Assembly (NCBI RefSeq): GCF_000626675.1
Contig: NZ_CP006842.1
Location: forward strand, 2,108,001-2,172,000
Reading direction: 5' to 3'
DNA length: 64,000 bases
Source of the DNA: Corynebacterium glyciniphilum AJ 3170
GTDB lineage: Bacteria > Actinomycetota > Actinomycetes > Mycobacteriales > Mycobacteriaceae
Shown: piece after piece, positions 55,756 through 63,980 of the stretch
Numbering within the stretch: position 1 is the stretch's first letter
How the letters are laid out: each line of letters begins with the position of its first letter
Translations under genes and position numbers: made by a program
The notes under the pieces: model-generated
What the model was told of the DNA's origin: nothing
Seen by the model: only the letters and a program-made list of their open reading frames with translations
Databases searched by the model: none

Positions 55756-56995
55756 GGGGATGTGCTCCAGACTGTGGTGACGGTGCGTGGACGGTCCACG
55801 GGTCGGTACGCAGGTCGATGACGTCGGCGGACAGCCGGGGATCCGCCGCAGCGATGATGTCGGCTGCCTGCGAGCACCAGGGGAACTCGCTGGCCCAGTG
55901 CGCTGTGTCGATGACCGCGCAACCTCCGGCACGCAGATGCTCGTCCACCGGATGGTGCCGCAGGTCAGAGGTCACGAAACAGTCGACATCCAGTTGTGCC
56001 ACCGTACTCAGGAAACTGTCTCCGGCACCGGAGGAGACCGCGACCCTGCGGATCATGCGCTCGGGGTCACCGGCGGCGCGCACCCCCCACCGGGTTGCCG
56101 GCAGGCGGTCGGCGACACGACCGGTGAACTCGCGCAACGTCATCGGGGTATCCAGATCCCCGACCCTCCCGATGCCGAAAGCGACCTCCGGGTCCTGGGG
56201 CACACCGACGGTCTCGGTGATGTCGTACGCGGGTTCCTCGTACGGGTGTGCTTCCAGGAGGGCGGACAGCACCACCGCACGCCGCGACCGTGGTGCCACG
56301 AACTCCACGCGTCGCTCCTCCACCCGTTCCAGCCCCCCGGGGCGCCCGATGTACGGCGAGGCTGCACTGCCCGGTCGGAACTGTCCGGAGACCGGTGACT
56401 CGAAGCAACATTCGGTGTAGCGGTCACCCGCCGTCGTGCCGCCTCCCGCGGCGAAAACCGCCGACTTCACTGTCTCGGTCTCCGCAACCGGGACTGTGAC
56501 ACCCCATTTGTCCAGCACTGGAGGAGATGCATCCCCACGAGCTGCGCGGACTGCCGCGGTCGCTGCCGCTGACGACGCACCCAACGGGGCTCCCGGGGTG
56601 ACCCCCAGCAGCTCCGCCAACCGGTCATTGACGCCGGGGCGTGCGGCGTCTGCACTGGTGTGCGCCGAATACAGTGCAATCCCCTCCCGGATCAACCGGT
56701 GCACGATCCGCCCCTTCGGGTGGTCGGCGGGCACCCCGGTGACCCCACGCATCAGCAGAGGGTGATGCACCAGGAGGAAGTCCGCCCCACGTGCGACCGT
56801 CTCCTCGACAACGGCATCGGTGCAATCCAGCGCGACCACCACCCGGCGGACCGGCGCGTCTGGATCACCGCAGACCAACCCGCAGGCGTCCCACGATTCC
56901 GCCAGCTGTGGCGGGTAGGCGTCCTCGATGATCGACACGACCCTGGCCACCGTGGCGGCCGGTTCACTTGCCTGTTCAGGTGCTTGTTGACTCAC
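55748..56995 (-). CDS. NIF3/YqfO family protein (GTP cyclohydrolase 1 type 2 homolog)
   Basis: 415 aa. The dimetal-binding NIF3 motifs are seen: LAESWDACGLVCGDP, ADFLLVHHPLLMRGV, LYSAHTSADAARPGVND, and C-terminal VSSGAGDSFLS and DTAHWASEF. A central PII-like insert occupies about residues 190-320 as in YqfO. Biochemical role uncertain. GTG 56995 was chosen because TATCGT is 7 nt upstream. First gene of the NIF3-zinc-ribbon-phosphatase operon (position of Rv2230c-Rv2228c). Confidence 0.88.
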   Translation of the reverse strand: MSQQAPEQASEPAATVARVVSIIEDAYPPQLAESWDACGLVCGDPDAPVRRVVVALDCTDAVVEETVARGADFLLVHHPLLMRGVTGVPADHPKGRIVHRLIREGIALYSAHTSADAARPGVNDRLAELLGVTPGAPLGASSAAATAAVRAARGDASPPVLDKWGVTVPVAETETVKSAVFAAGGGTTAGDRYTECCFESPVSGQFRPGSAASPYIGRPGGLERVEERRVEFVAPRSRRAVVLSALLEAHPYEEPAYDITETVGVPQDPEVAFGIGRVGDLDTPMTLREFTGRVADRLPATRWGVRAAGDPERMIRRVAVSSGAGDSFLSTVAQLDVDCFVTSDLRHHPVDEHLRAGGCAVIDTAHWASEFPWCSQAADIIAAADPRLSADVIDLRTDPWTVHAPSPQSGAHPHA

Positions 56996-57002
56996 ACCGA
57001 CA

Positions 57003-57008
57003 ACGATA
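57003..57008 (-). promoter_or_regulatory. -10 hexamer TATCGT, leaderless NIF3 start
   Basis: Seven nt before GTG 56995. Confidence 0.45.
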
Positions 57009-57102
57009 CGTGTCCGCTCACCCCTGTCACGTCCAGGACACGACCAACAGTAATCGACCCCGGTCGTAGCCTGCGGCGCGGGATTCTGGCACCCTGGAAT
57101 CC

Positions 57103-58290
57103 GTGACGGACGCACATGAGCAAGCAGGTAACGGCAGCAGGACTCTACTTGTCGACGTCGACGGGACCCTCGTCGACTCCTATCCCGGCATTCGGTCGAG
57201 TTTCCTGCACGCCCTTGAGGACAATGATGTGCCGGTACCCGGGGAGGACCTGCTGCGACTCATCGCTGGTCCGCCAATGGTCGACACCCTGCGCAACCTG
57301 GGGCTCGAAGGTGAGCAGCTCGAAGCGACCGTAGCCAGTTACCGCCAGCACTACGACGGCGGCGGATGGCTCGAATCCGCCCCTTTCGACGGCATCGAGG
57401 ATCTGCTGCGCTCGTGGAAGGACCAGGGTTACACGCTGTCGACGGCGACGTCGAAGTCACTGAGTTCGGCGACACGACTGCTCAAACACTTCGACCTCTA
57501 CGACTACTTCGACGTCATCGCCACCGCCTCCGACGACGGCGAGCGACGTGCCAAGGACGCCGTCGTCGCCTACGGTCTGGAACAACTCGGCGCCCCCGGC
57601 GGCCCAGTGACCCCCGCCGCCGAGGGAGGCCCGTCCCACCGGGACAACCTGCTGATGATCGGTGACCGGATCCATGATGTCGACGGGGCGCGGGCCTACG
57701 GCATCCGCACTGTCCTCGTGGACTGGGGTTACGGTATCCGGGACGAGCACAGGAAAGCCGACTACTCTGTCGCCGACGCCGCGGAACTCGGGCGCCTGGT
57801 GGAGGAATGGTCGGACGAGCGTCCGCATATCTGCGTGGTGTGCACCGGCAACATCTGCCGGTCTCCGATGGGCGAGATCATGCTGCGACAGGCGCTGGGG
57901 GAGGCAGGACTCGCCGATGACATCCGCCTGAACTCCTGCGGAACCGACGGTTGGCATGTCGGTGAGGCCGCCGATCCGCGGGCGGTCGCGCGGCTGCGAC
58001 AGGACGGGTTCAACGGCTCCGGACACCGGGCCGCCCAGTTCGGCCCCGAGCACCGGGACGCCGACCTCTTTCTCGTGATGACAGCTGCCCACCGTAAGGC
58101 ACTGGTCAAGCAGGGGGTCCCGGAAGACCGGATCGCCCTGTTCCGCAGTTTCGGTCCCGCCGGCGAGAAAGAGGTCGAGGATCCGTACTACGGGGGCAAG
58201 GACGGTTTCGCCGAAGTCTCCCGCCAGCTTGCCGAGGCGATTCCTGGGGTTGTGGAGTGGGCACGCGACCGGGTTGCCGCCAGAGACTGA
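57103..58290 (+). CDS. HAD hydrolase/kinase - low-molecular-weight tyrosine phosphatase fusion (PtkA-PtpA-like)
   Basis: 395 aa in one frame. Residues 1 to about 230 are a HAD domain: LLVDVDGTLVDSYPG (nucleophile Asp), TATSKSLSS, the Lys in RRAKDAVVAYG and LLMIGDRIHDVDGA. Residues about 240-395 are a LMW-PTP: the P-loop VCTGNICRSPMGE (CX5R, Cys about 247), and the general-acid loop EDPYYGG. In M. tuberculosis the HAD-fold tyrosine kinase PtkA and phosphatase PtpA are separate adjacent genes in this position; here they are one chain. GTG start; no clear ribosome site. Confidence 0.88.
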   Translation: MTDAHEQAGNGSRTLLVDVDGTLVDSYPGIRSSFLHALEDNDVPVPGEDLLRLIAGPPMVDTLRNLGLEGEQLEATVASYRQHYDGGGWLESAPFDGIEDLLRSWKDQGYTLSTATSKSLSSATRLLKHFDLYDYFDVIATASDDGERRAKDAVVAYGLEQLGAPGGPVTPAAEGGPSHRDNLLMIGDRIHDVDGARAYGIRTVLVDWGYGIRDEHRKADYSVADAAELGRLVEEWSDERPHICVVCTGNICRSPMGEIMLRQALGEAGLADDIRLNSCGTDGWHVGEAADPRAVARLRQDGFNGSGHRAAQFGPEHRDADLFLVMTAAHRKALVKQGVPEDRIALFRSFGPAGEKEVEDPYYGGKDGFAEVSRQLAEAIPGVVEWARDRVAARD

Positions 58291-58321
58291 CCGGGGGTGC
58301 TGAACGGCACAGGCGTAGCGC

Positions 58322-58543
58322 TCAACGCAGTTCGAACTCCGCGGAGTCGAGTGTGCCGTGCCGCGAGCATGTCGTCGTCCATCCGTGAGGGGTGACCTGC
58401 GCAACGGTCCGTCGTCCGCACGCTGCACAGTACCGGGGAACGTCCAGTCCGGCTTTCTGCGCCGGGGAATAGTCGATGACCTCCCCGCGCCCGATGTCGG
58501 CCCCCGTGTACGGGTCGAAGGGGCCGGTTCCACGGTCAGACAC
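58322..58543 (-). CDS. bsaP: Biotin synthase auxiliary protein
   Basis: 73-aa protein with the conserved [20 protein letters not shown] block and CSRHG, matching the small cysteine-rich BsaP family encoded downstream of bioB in actinobacteria, thought to supply or protect the auxiliary cluster of BioB. The GTG at 58543 overlaps the end of bioB by 8 bp, so it is translated with it. Three conserved cysteines plus His are available for metal or cluster binding. Confidence 0.85.
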   Translation of the reverse strand: MSDRGTGPFDPYTGADIGRGEVIDYSPAQKAGLDVPRYCAACGRRTVAQVTPHGWTTTCSRHGTLDSAEFELR

Positions 58544-59534
58544 TGCGGCTCAAAACCTTGATCGGGAGGTTCAGTCGCCCCACCATGTCCATGTCCTGCT
58601 CAGCCGGCCGTCCGAGCGTGGTGAGGTAGTTGCCCACGATGACGCCGTTGATTCCACCGGTCAGCCCCTGCTCCACACCGAGATCCCCGAGAGTGAGCTC
58701 ACGACCTCCGGCAAACCGTAGCGTGGTCGCAGGCATTGCCAGACGGAACATACCGACCGCACGGAGTGCGTCTTTCCCGTCCATGACAGGCATGTCAGAG
58801 AAGGGGGTGCCGGGACGGGGGTCCAGGAAGTTCAGGGGAACCTCGTGGGGGTCAAGGTCCGCCAGCTGGACGGCGAACTCGGCGCGCTGCTCCAGCGACT
58901 CCCCCATTCCGATGATTCCCCCGCAGCAGACCTCGATCCCCGCGTCCTTAATGAGCATCATCGTCTCACGCCGGTCCTCCCACGAGTGGGTCGTCACGAC
59001 TTTCGGGAAGTAGCTGCGCGCCGTTTCAAGGTTGTGGTTGTAGCGGTGCACGCCAACCGCCTTGAGACGGTCAACCTGGTCCTGGGTGAGAATGCCTACC
59101 GACACCGCAACATCGATGCCCTCGACGTTGGCGTAGATCTCCTGGACAGCCTGCTCGAGCTGGATCATGAGCCTCTCGTCCGGACCCTTGACGGCGGCGA
59201 CGATGCAGAACTCCGTGGCCCCCGTCTTCGCCGTCTGCCGTGCCTGCTCGATGAGTTGCGCGATGTCGAGCTTCGTGGAGCGGACCGGGGAGTCGAAGAG
59301 ACCCGACTGCGAGCAGAAATGACAGTCTTCCGGGCAGCCACCCGTCTTCAGGCTGACAATGCCCTCCATTTCGATCTCCTCCCCACACCACCGCACGCGG
59401 ACTTCATGCGCCAGGGCCAGCAGGTCCGGGATGCTCTCGTCGGGGAGGTTGAGAATGCGGATGAGGTCGTCATAGTCGAGCCCCCGGCCTTCGTCGAGAA
59501 CCTGGGCGCGTGCCGTCGTGAGGATGTTGTCCAT
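58536..59534 (-). CDS. bioB: Biotin synthase (radical SAM)
   Basis: 332 aa. Inserts sulfur into dethiobiotin. The radical-SAM motif is [14 protein letters not shown], with the SAM-contacting [10 protein letters not shown] and [12 protein letters not shown]; auxiliary-cluster Cys residues lie in [13 protein letters not shown], and the Arg ligand in [13 protein letters not shown] 59534. Upstream TAGGGT (6 nt) and a BioQ-like palindrome suggest a repressible leaderless promoter. Followed by overlapping bsaP. Confidence 0.95.
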   Translation of the reverse strand: MDNILTTARAQVLDEGRGLDYDDLIRILNLPDESIPDLLALAHEVRVRWCGEEIEMEGIVSLKTGGCPEDCHFCSQSGLFDSPVRSTKLDIAQLIEQARQTAKTGATEFCIVAAVKGPDERLMIQLEQAVQEIYANVEGIDVAVSVGILTQDQVDRLKAVGVHRYNHNLETARSYFPKVVTTHSWEDRRETMMLIKDAGIEVCCGGIIGMGESLEQRAEFAVQLADLDPHEVPLNFLDPRPGTPFSDMPVMDGKDALRAVGMFRLAMPATTLRFAGGRELTLGDLGVEQGLTGGINGVIVGNYLTTLGRPAEQDMDMVGRLNLPIKVLSRSV

Positions 59535-59540
59535 GGAGAC

Positions 59541-59546
59541 ACCCTA
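59541..59546 (-). promoter_or_regulatory. -10 hexamer TAGGGT of bioB
   Basis: Six nt before ATG 59534, touching the palindrome at 59546-59566. Confidence 0.45.
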
Positions 59547-59566
59547 ACTTGAACACCGTACAAGTT
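59546..59566. promoter_or_regulatory. Candidate BioQ operator at the bioB promoter
   Basis: A 21-bp near-palindrome with outer arms AACTTG/CAAGTT. Its core reads TGAAC-ACC-GTACA, nearly the C. glutamicum BioQ site TGAAC-N3-GTTAC. Binding here would cover the -10 to -35 region. Confidence 0.55.
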
Positions 59567-59620
59567 CCACCGGAAAAGTATATTCGAGGACAAATACCAG
59601 GTAGACGCGCCCAGAACTGC

Positions 59621-60655
59621 TCAGAACCGCTCCTGGTCCCGCGCGTTCCTCTTCTCATGGAACCGGGTCCGCGATCCTCCGTAACGTGCCTCAAGTTTGC
59701 CGGCACGCGACTGCGCCGCCGGAGCGTCGTCGCCCCTCGCTGAGGTGGTTTTCTCAGCATCGTCCCCGGCGCCCGCCACCGCGCCTGTGGTCTCGGGCAC
59801 TGCGGCAGCCACCTCGTCTCGCCGACGTCGGCGTTCACGTACCTCCGCCCACACGAAGTACACCAGCCCCAGCGGAACCATGACCCCGAAAGCGATCCAC
59901 TGAAGCCCGTAAGACAGGTACGGCCCCGAATCCAGATTCGGCAGATCCAGTGCCGACAACTCGCCGCTGGGATCCGCCACCGGCACCGACGCTTCGTCGA
60001 GCTGGACGTAGTCCGCCGCAAGGTCGACCCCCACCGCATCCCCCACCATGGACGTATTCATGCTGTAGACCTGCAGCCGACCATCAGAGGTCATCGGGGG
60101 GTTGGCGGGCGGAGCCTCGGACATCCTCACGAAACCCGTGACCGTCACCGGTGTCGACACCGCCTGCAGGACGTTCGGGGCAGCAGTGCCCTCAACCGGA
60201 CGTGCCCATCCCCGGTTGACGAGGACCGTCGGCCCACCGTCCAGCCGGAAAGGTGTCAGTGCGTGGTACGCCGGCCGACCGTCAACGGGACGGTTCCGCA
60301 ACAACACCTCGTCGTCAACGAGGAACCGCCCCTGCATCTCGACACTGGTCCATTCCTTCTCGACGCCGGCACTGGAGCCGTCGCCCGGTAGGACATCCGA
60401 GGCCGGGACCGGGTCCGCCTCCAACCCGGCACGGAGTCGGTCGTTGAATTCATTGGTGTCATGGTTCTTACCCAGCTGCCACGGCGCAAGCACCGTGAAA
60501 GCGACATAGGCGAACGCCACCACCACGACTGCAGTGATCACCCACCCCGGGGTCAGGAAAGACCGCCAGCCCGCCCGCCGACGCCGTCCGGCCCCGGCAG
60601 AAGAAGAACGACCGGACGGGGAGGCAGACTCACGCTCAGGAACTGGCTCAGACAC
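59621..60655 (-). CDS. SURF1-family cytochrome oxidase assembly protein
   Basis: 344 aa. SURF1 architecture: N-terminal helix TPGWVITAVVVVAFAYVAFT followed by LAPWQLG, a periplasmic domain with LLRNRPVDGRPAYHALTPF and VLVNRGWARP, and a C-terminal helix YGLQWIAFGVMVPLGLVYFV. It helps insert heme a into the aa3 oxidase, whose subunits are encoded near 11-15 kb. The GTG start at 60655 follows TAGACT by 7 nt. The tail is a charged Arg/Glu/Ala-rich extension. Corresponds to Rv2235. Confidence 0.9.
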   Translation of the reverse strand: MSEPVPERESASPSGRSSSAGAGRRRRAGWRSFLTPGWVITAVVVVAFAYVAFTVLAPWQLGKNHDTNEFNDRLRAGLEADPVPASDVLPGDGSSAGVEKEWTSVEMQGRFLVDDEVLLRNRPVDGRPAYHALTPFRLDGGPTVLVNRGWARPVEGTAAPNVLQAVSTPVTVTGFVRMSEAPPANPPMTSDGRLQVYSMNTSMVGDAVGVDLAADYVQLDEASVPVADPSGELSALDLPNLDSGPYLSYGLQWIAFGVMVPLGLVYFVWAEVRERRRRRDEVAAAVPETTGAVAGAGDDAEKTTSARGDDAPAAQSRAGKLEARYGGSRTRFHEKRNARDQERF

Positions 60656-60662
60656 CTCTCCG

Positions 60663-60668
60663 AGTCTA
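60663..60668 (-). promoter_or_regulatory. -10 hexamer TAGACT, leaderless SURF1 start
   Basis: Seven nt before GTG 60655. Confidence 0.5.
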
Positions 60669-60722
60669 GTACCGTAGGCCTCCCCCGGGACAGTCGGCAG
60701 AAACTCCTGCCTGGGCTCACCG

Positions 60723-61745
60723 TCAGCCGTGGTCTCCGGACCGACGACGCCGAACGCCGAACCAGCCTCCGAGTACCACCACGAGCGCCACCACCGCCGT
60801 CGGTATCGCCGTCGACGGAGTTGTCAGGAAGGCTACGACGGGATTCTCGTCGTCCTGACTGCTGTCACTGCCGTCAGAACCGCCGTCAGCGTCACGGATA
60901 GTGACGTCACCGCCGTTCGGGTCGTTGTCCGAGGTTCCGTCACCGTCGTCGTCCGGCATTGCCTCAAGCTCAGGCCCGTCACCCTCGCACCCGTCGGCGA
61001 GCGCCGCCTGGAACGTCAGCGGATCCATCTCCGCGCCAGCTTCGTAGAACTCCCCCATCGCCGTCGAGCCCTCCGGTGTCAGCGTGGCGCCAGCGTCACC
61101 ATCGACGATGCCGTCAGTGACGCTGTCCTGGGAGTCACCGTCCGCGGGGGACAGGGACGCGACATTGATGCGACCGTAGTTGTGAGGTTCGCCGTCGGTG
61201 TCATGTGAGGTGACGTCGGCGATGAGCATCCCGTCGTCACCGGACATGCGGATCTCCGGATTCGCGACGGTCATGTCGAGAACACCGCCATGGCCGGTGA
61301 AGTTGACCGAACCGGCGAACACCAGCGTCACGTCGGTCACCGCCCCGTCCACCACGGATACGACGCCGTCGTCTCCGCTGAAGACAAACTCGCCGTCGCT
61401 GAAGACAGCCCCATCCCCCGAGGTCCACCCACCGTTGGCGATACTGGAGGTGATGTAGCTCCTGAATGATTCGCGTACACCCCACCCCATCCGGGCGTCG
61501 ACGACCCTGTTCGCGGTGGAGTCCTGCGGGTCGCAGGACGTGTCGGCCTCAGCCGCCGGGGAGGGCTGCGCGGCGGCAGGCGCCGGAGCGAGGACGGCCG
61601 CAGTACCAACTCCACTGAGGGAGGTCAGAATAGCTACCGAGCCGGCGGAGACGCTTCTCGCAACGTGACCGCGCAGGACATCGGGCAGGAAAAGGGGCAA
61701 GACAGAGACCACTGGTGACACATTCCTCAGGATGTCGCAGACCAT
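60723..61745 (-). CDS. HtaA-domain heme-binding surface protein
   Basis: 340 aa. A signal peptide (cleavage near PAAAQPSPAAEA) is followed by one HtaA/CR domain: GWGVRESFRSYITSSIANGG, FAGSVNFTGHGGVLDMTVAN (conserved His after the F-x-G) and NPEIRM. A long Asp/Gly/Ser linker leads to a C-terminal anchor (STAIPTAVVALVVVLGGWFG plus RRRR). Such proteins capture heme at the cell surface and hand it to the HmuTUV importer. The start is uncertain: ATG 61745 or an internal GTG after GAGGAAT. A DtxR-like box is at 61756-61774. Confidence 0.83.
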   Translation of the reverse strand: MVCDILRNVSPVVSVLPLFLPDVLRGHVARSVSAGSVAILTSLSGVGTAAVLAPAPAAAQPSPAAEADTSCDPQDSTANRVVDARMGWGVRESFRSYITSSIANGGWTSGDGAVFSDGEFVFSGDDGVVSVVDGAVTDVTLVFAGSVNFTGHGGVLDMTVANPEIRMSGDDGMLIADVTSHDTDGEPHNYGRINVASLSPADGDSQDSVTDGIVDGDAGATLTPEGSTAMGEFYEAGAEMDPLTFQAALADGCEGDGPELEAMPDDDGDGTSDNDPNGGDVTIRDADGGSDGSDSSQDDENPVVAFLTTPSTAIPTAVVALVVVLGGWFGVRRRRSGDHG

Positions 61746-61755
61746 CTACATTCAG

Positions 61756-61774
61756 TTAGGCAAGGCTACATCCC
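61756..61774 (-). promoter_or_regulatory. Weak DtxR-like box upstream of the HtaA gene
   Basis: On the minus strand GGGATGTAGCCTTGCCTAA matches 11 of 19 consensus positions, including TAGCCT and the CCTAA half. It lies 10 bp before ATG 61745. Confidence 0.4.
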
Positions 61775-61820
61775 GGCGAGTAGAGCAGCCAATCGGGCGT
61801 CCCGCGGAACCGGCCGGACA

Positions 61821-62582
61821 TTAGGCCGCAGTCAGGATCTCCCCGCCACCGGGACGGATGACCACCGTGTGCTCAGAGTGCGCGGAACGTGACCCGTCGG
61901 CCGTGACAACAGTCCAGCCGTCGTCTCCGACATCCACCCGGTCTGTGCCGGCGAACCACGGTTCAATCGCGAACGTCATACCCTCCTGAAGCTTCAAGCC
62001 ACGGTGCGCCTTGCCCACGTTCGGGATAACCAGGTCACCGTGCATGTGACGTCCGATGTCGTGTCCGCCATACTCGGCGTTCGGTCGAATGCCGTAATCT
62101 TTCGCGACCTTACCGATCGCGTGAGAAATGTCGCCGAGCCGGTTTCCGGCCTTCGCCGCCGCTATACCGGCGTCCAGTGCGTCCCGGGTCGCCTCGATAA
62201 GCCGTTCATCCTCTTCCCGGGGCGTGCCGCAGATGACGGAGACAGCGCTGTCACCGCACCAACCGTCGAGGCTGAGGGCGAGGTCGATGCTCAGCAGATC
62301 ACCGTCGGCAAGGACGGTGGAGTGCGGCAGGCCGTGGAGGGCGCCGTCATTGAGGGACAGACAGACGGTGTTGCGGAACGGACCGTCACCGAAGTCGGGA
62401 TCGTAGTCCCAATAGCAGGACACCGCCCCGGCGACCCTGATCATCTCACGGCAGCGGTACTCCAGGTCCATGAGGTTGACACCCGTTTCCACCATTCCAC
62501 TCAGGTCATCGAGGATAGTGGCGACCAGTCGCCCAGCTTCCCGCATTTTCGCGATCTCTGCCGCAGTCTTGATGTCCACCAT
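61821..62582 (-). CDS. map: Methionine aminopeptidase type I
   Basis: 253-aa dinuclear metallopeptidase. Metal ligands are in LLSIDLALSLDGWCGDSA (two Asp), YGGHDIGRHMHG (His), TFAIEPWF (Glu) and SEHTVVI (Glu). ATG 62582 (MVDIKTAAEIAKMREAG) is preferred: TATTGT lies 7 nt upstream. A paralog of this kind is common; a second map may exist in the genome. The 38-bp gap to the divergent XRE gene holds a shared operator-like palindrome. Confidence 0.92.
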   Translation of the reverse strand: MVDIKTAAEIAKMREAGRLVATILDDLSGMVETGVNLMDLEYRCREMIRVAGAVSCYWDYDPDFGDGPFRNTVCLSLNDGALHGLPHSTVLADGDLLSIDLALSLDGWCGDSAVSVICGTPREEDERLIEATRDALDAGIAAAKAGNRLGDISHAIGKVAKDYGIRPNAEYGGHDIGRHMHGDLVIPNVGKAHRGLKLQEGMTFAIEPWFAGTDRVDVGDDGWTVVTADGSRSAHSEHTVVIRPGGGEILTAA

Positions 62583-62585
62583 GGA

Positions 62586-62601
62586 CGGTACAATAATACC
62601 G
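62586..62601. promoter_or_regulatory. Palindrome in the map/XRE divergent promoter
   Basis: CGGTACAATAATACCG, with 5-bp arms CGGTA/TACCG, overlaps the map -10 (62590-62595) in the 38-bp intergenic gap; a likely site for the adjacent XRE protein. Confidence 0.45.
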
Positions 62602-62620
62602 GTAGACGAAAGGAGCAACC

Positions 62621-62896
62621 GTGGTCAGGAATCCACTCACCGAGTCAGAGATCGAGGCGGGACGCCGCATCGGCCAGGTCCTGCGGGACGCCCGGAACCG
62701 CGCCGACCGGACGCTCGCTGCGGTCGCGGCGAAGGCTGGCATCTCCGCTGAGACGTTGCGCAAAATCGAAACAGGACGACTCCCCTCCCCCGCCTTCGGC
62801 ACGGTCGTGCGACTCTGCACCGCTCTTGAACTGGATGTCCGCGCCATGGCTGACGCCTGGGAGCGCCGCGCGGCAGGGGCCACTCCGGCAGTGTGA
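62621..62896 (+). CDS. XRE-family transcriptional regulator
   Basis: 91-aa, single-domain DNA-binding protein. The HTH is in TLAAVAAKAGISAETLRKIE followed by TGRLPSPAFGTVVRLCTALEL. It starts at GTG 62621 behind AAGGAG (5-nt spacing). Divergently transcribed from map; with only 38 bp between starts it probably autoregulates and affects map. The stretch 62897-63072 downstream shows nothing else. Confidence 0.85.
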   Translation: MVRNPLTESEIEAGRRIGQVLRDARNRADRTLAAVAAKAGISAETLRKIETGRLPSPAFGTVVRLCTALELDVRAMADAWERRAAGATPAV

Positions 62897-63072
62897 CCCC
62901 GCCACTCAGCATCTTCAGCCCGATAGAGCGAATGATCCCCGGATGACGTGCAGTCGCCGGCCTCGGCGATGGGGGAACATAATCTCCGCAGAACGTAGTC
63001 AAAAAGTAGTCACGGAGGCCGTTTCCGGCGGAGACCAGGTGTCCGACGTCATTTCCGTTGGCTGGTCAGTAG

Positions 63073-63148
63073 TGGTGCGCACTGACGGGTTCGAACCGCC
63101 GACCTGCTGGGTGTAAACCAGCTGCTCTTCCAGCTGAGCTAAATGCGC
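63073..63148 (-). tRNA. tRNA-Val (anticodon UAC)
   Basis: 76 nt including an encoded CCA. The acceptor stem is GCGCATT/AGTGCGC, the D arm AGCTCAGCTGGAAGAGC, the anticodon loop TTTACAC with TAC, and the T arm GGTTCGAACCC. All helices pair. Confidence 0.95.
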
Positions 63149-63199
63149 GTCGTCCCCATGCGGTCTCAACAGGACCGCTCAACGGGAACCTCTAGAACT

Positions 63200-63628
63200 C
63201 TAGCGCTTTGTGCCGCCAGGTACCAGACAGGCCCCCTGCCAGCTACCGAGACGCGTCGATGTCGTCTGCACGAGTCCCGCAACCTGGGCGGATTCAGCGA
63301 TCTCACCGGGCTCTACCGTCCCGGGGGTACCCGCGGCCGGGGTCAGCAGCCAGATCCGACCGGAATCTCCGAGATTCCTTGTCGCGTCGACAAGCCCGTC
63401 GACGAGGTCACCGTCGCCGTGGCGCCACCACAGCAGGACAACGTCGACCATCTCATCGGTCTCTTCATCCAGAAGAGCTTCCCCGATGACCTCTTCGAGG
63501 CCCTCACTGATCGAGCTGTCAGCATCTTCGTCCCAACCGAGCTCCTGCACGATCTGGCCGTTGGTCACATCCAACATCTCTGCCCAGTCCTGTCCTTCGT
63601 GCACTGCTGCGCCGGAGGCGTCTCCCAC
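63200..63628 (-). CDS. DUF3052 protein
   Basis: 142-aa actinobacterial protein of unknown function, conserved beside aceE (Rv2239c position). It has GQIVQELGWDEDADSSISEG, VDVVLLWWRHGDGDLVDGL and DSGRIWLLTPAAG. GTG 63628 (MGDASGAAVHEGQDW) is chosen because it gives a family-like N-terminus and has AGGGA about 8 nt upstream; a longer frame to ATG 63721 has an Arg/Thr-rich, unlikely head. Confidence 0.85.
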   Translation of the reverse strand: MGDASGAAVHEGQDWAEMLDVTNGQIVQELGWDEDADSSISEGLEEVIGEALLDEETDEMVDVVLLWWRHGDGDLVDGLVDATRNLGDSGRIWLLTPAAGTPGTVEPGEIAESAQVAGLVQTTSTRLGSWQGACLVPGGTKR

Positions 63629-63827
63629 TTGCGGTTCCCTGACCTTTCCTCTGATATTTCTGGTGCCATTACTTGTTGCACCCTCTGTGAGGGTACTTCG
63701 CGTAGATCTTCCGAGTGGCATATTTCACCATTCGTACGGAGCCTCGACACAGCGCGAGACGCGTCGAACGCGACACCCGCAGTTCAAGGCACCGATCTCC
63801 CCTGCATAGTAGGGGAAGTATCTGGTC

Positions 63828-63905
63828 ATGGCTAGACGAGGAGCCAACTTCACCGCCATCGCACTGGAATTACCCGCCAGGGTCTTCCGTAGTATCGGAC
63901 AGTGA
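63828..63905 (+). CDS. Possible 25-aa small ORF in the aceE upstream region
   Basis: ATG 63828 starts MARRGANFTAIALELPARVF and stops five codons later. AGGGGA lies about 11 nt upstream, just after a small hairpin CCCCT-GCATAGT-AGGGG. No known family; could be a leader peptide of the aceE message or chance. The rest of the 63629-63980 gap holds promoters only. Confidence 0.25.
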   Translation: MARRGANFTAIALELPARVFRSIGQ

Positions 63906-63980
63906 CAGACCGTCGACAGGCACCGCAGTCGTAATCCTGAACTGCGGGGCACGTCCTTTCCCGTACCCAGGAGGAGCGTC

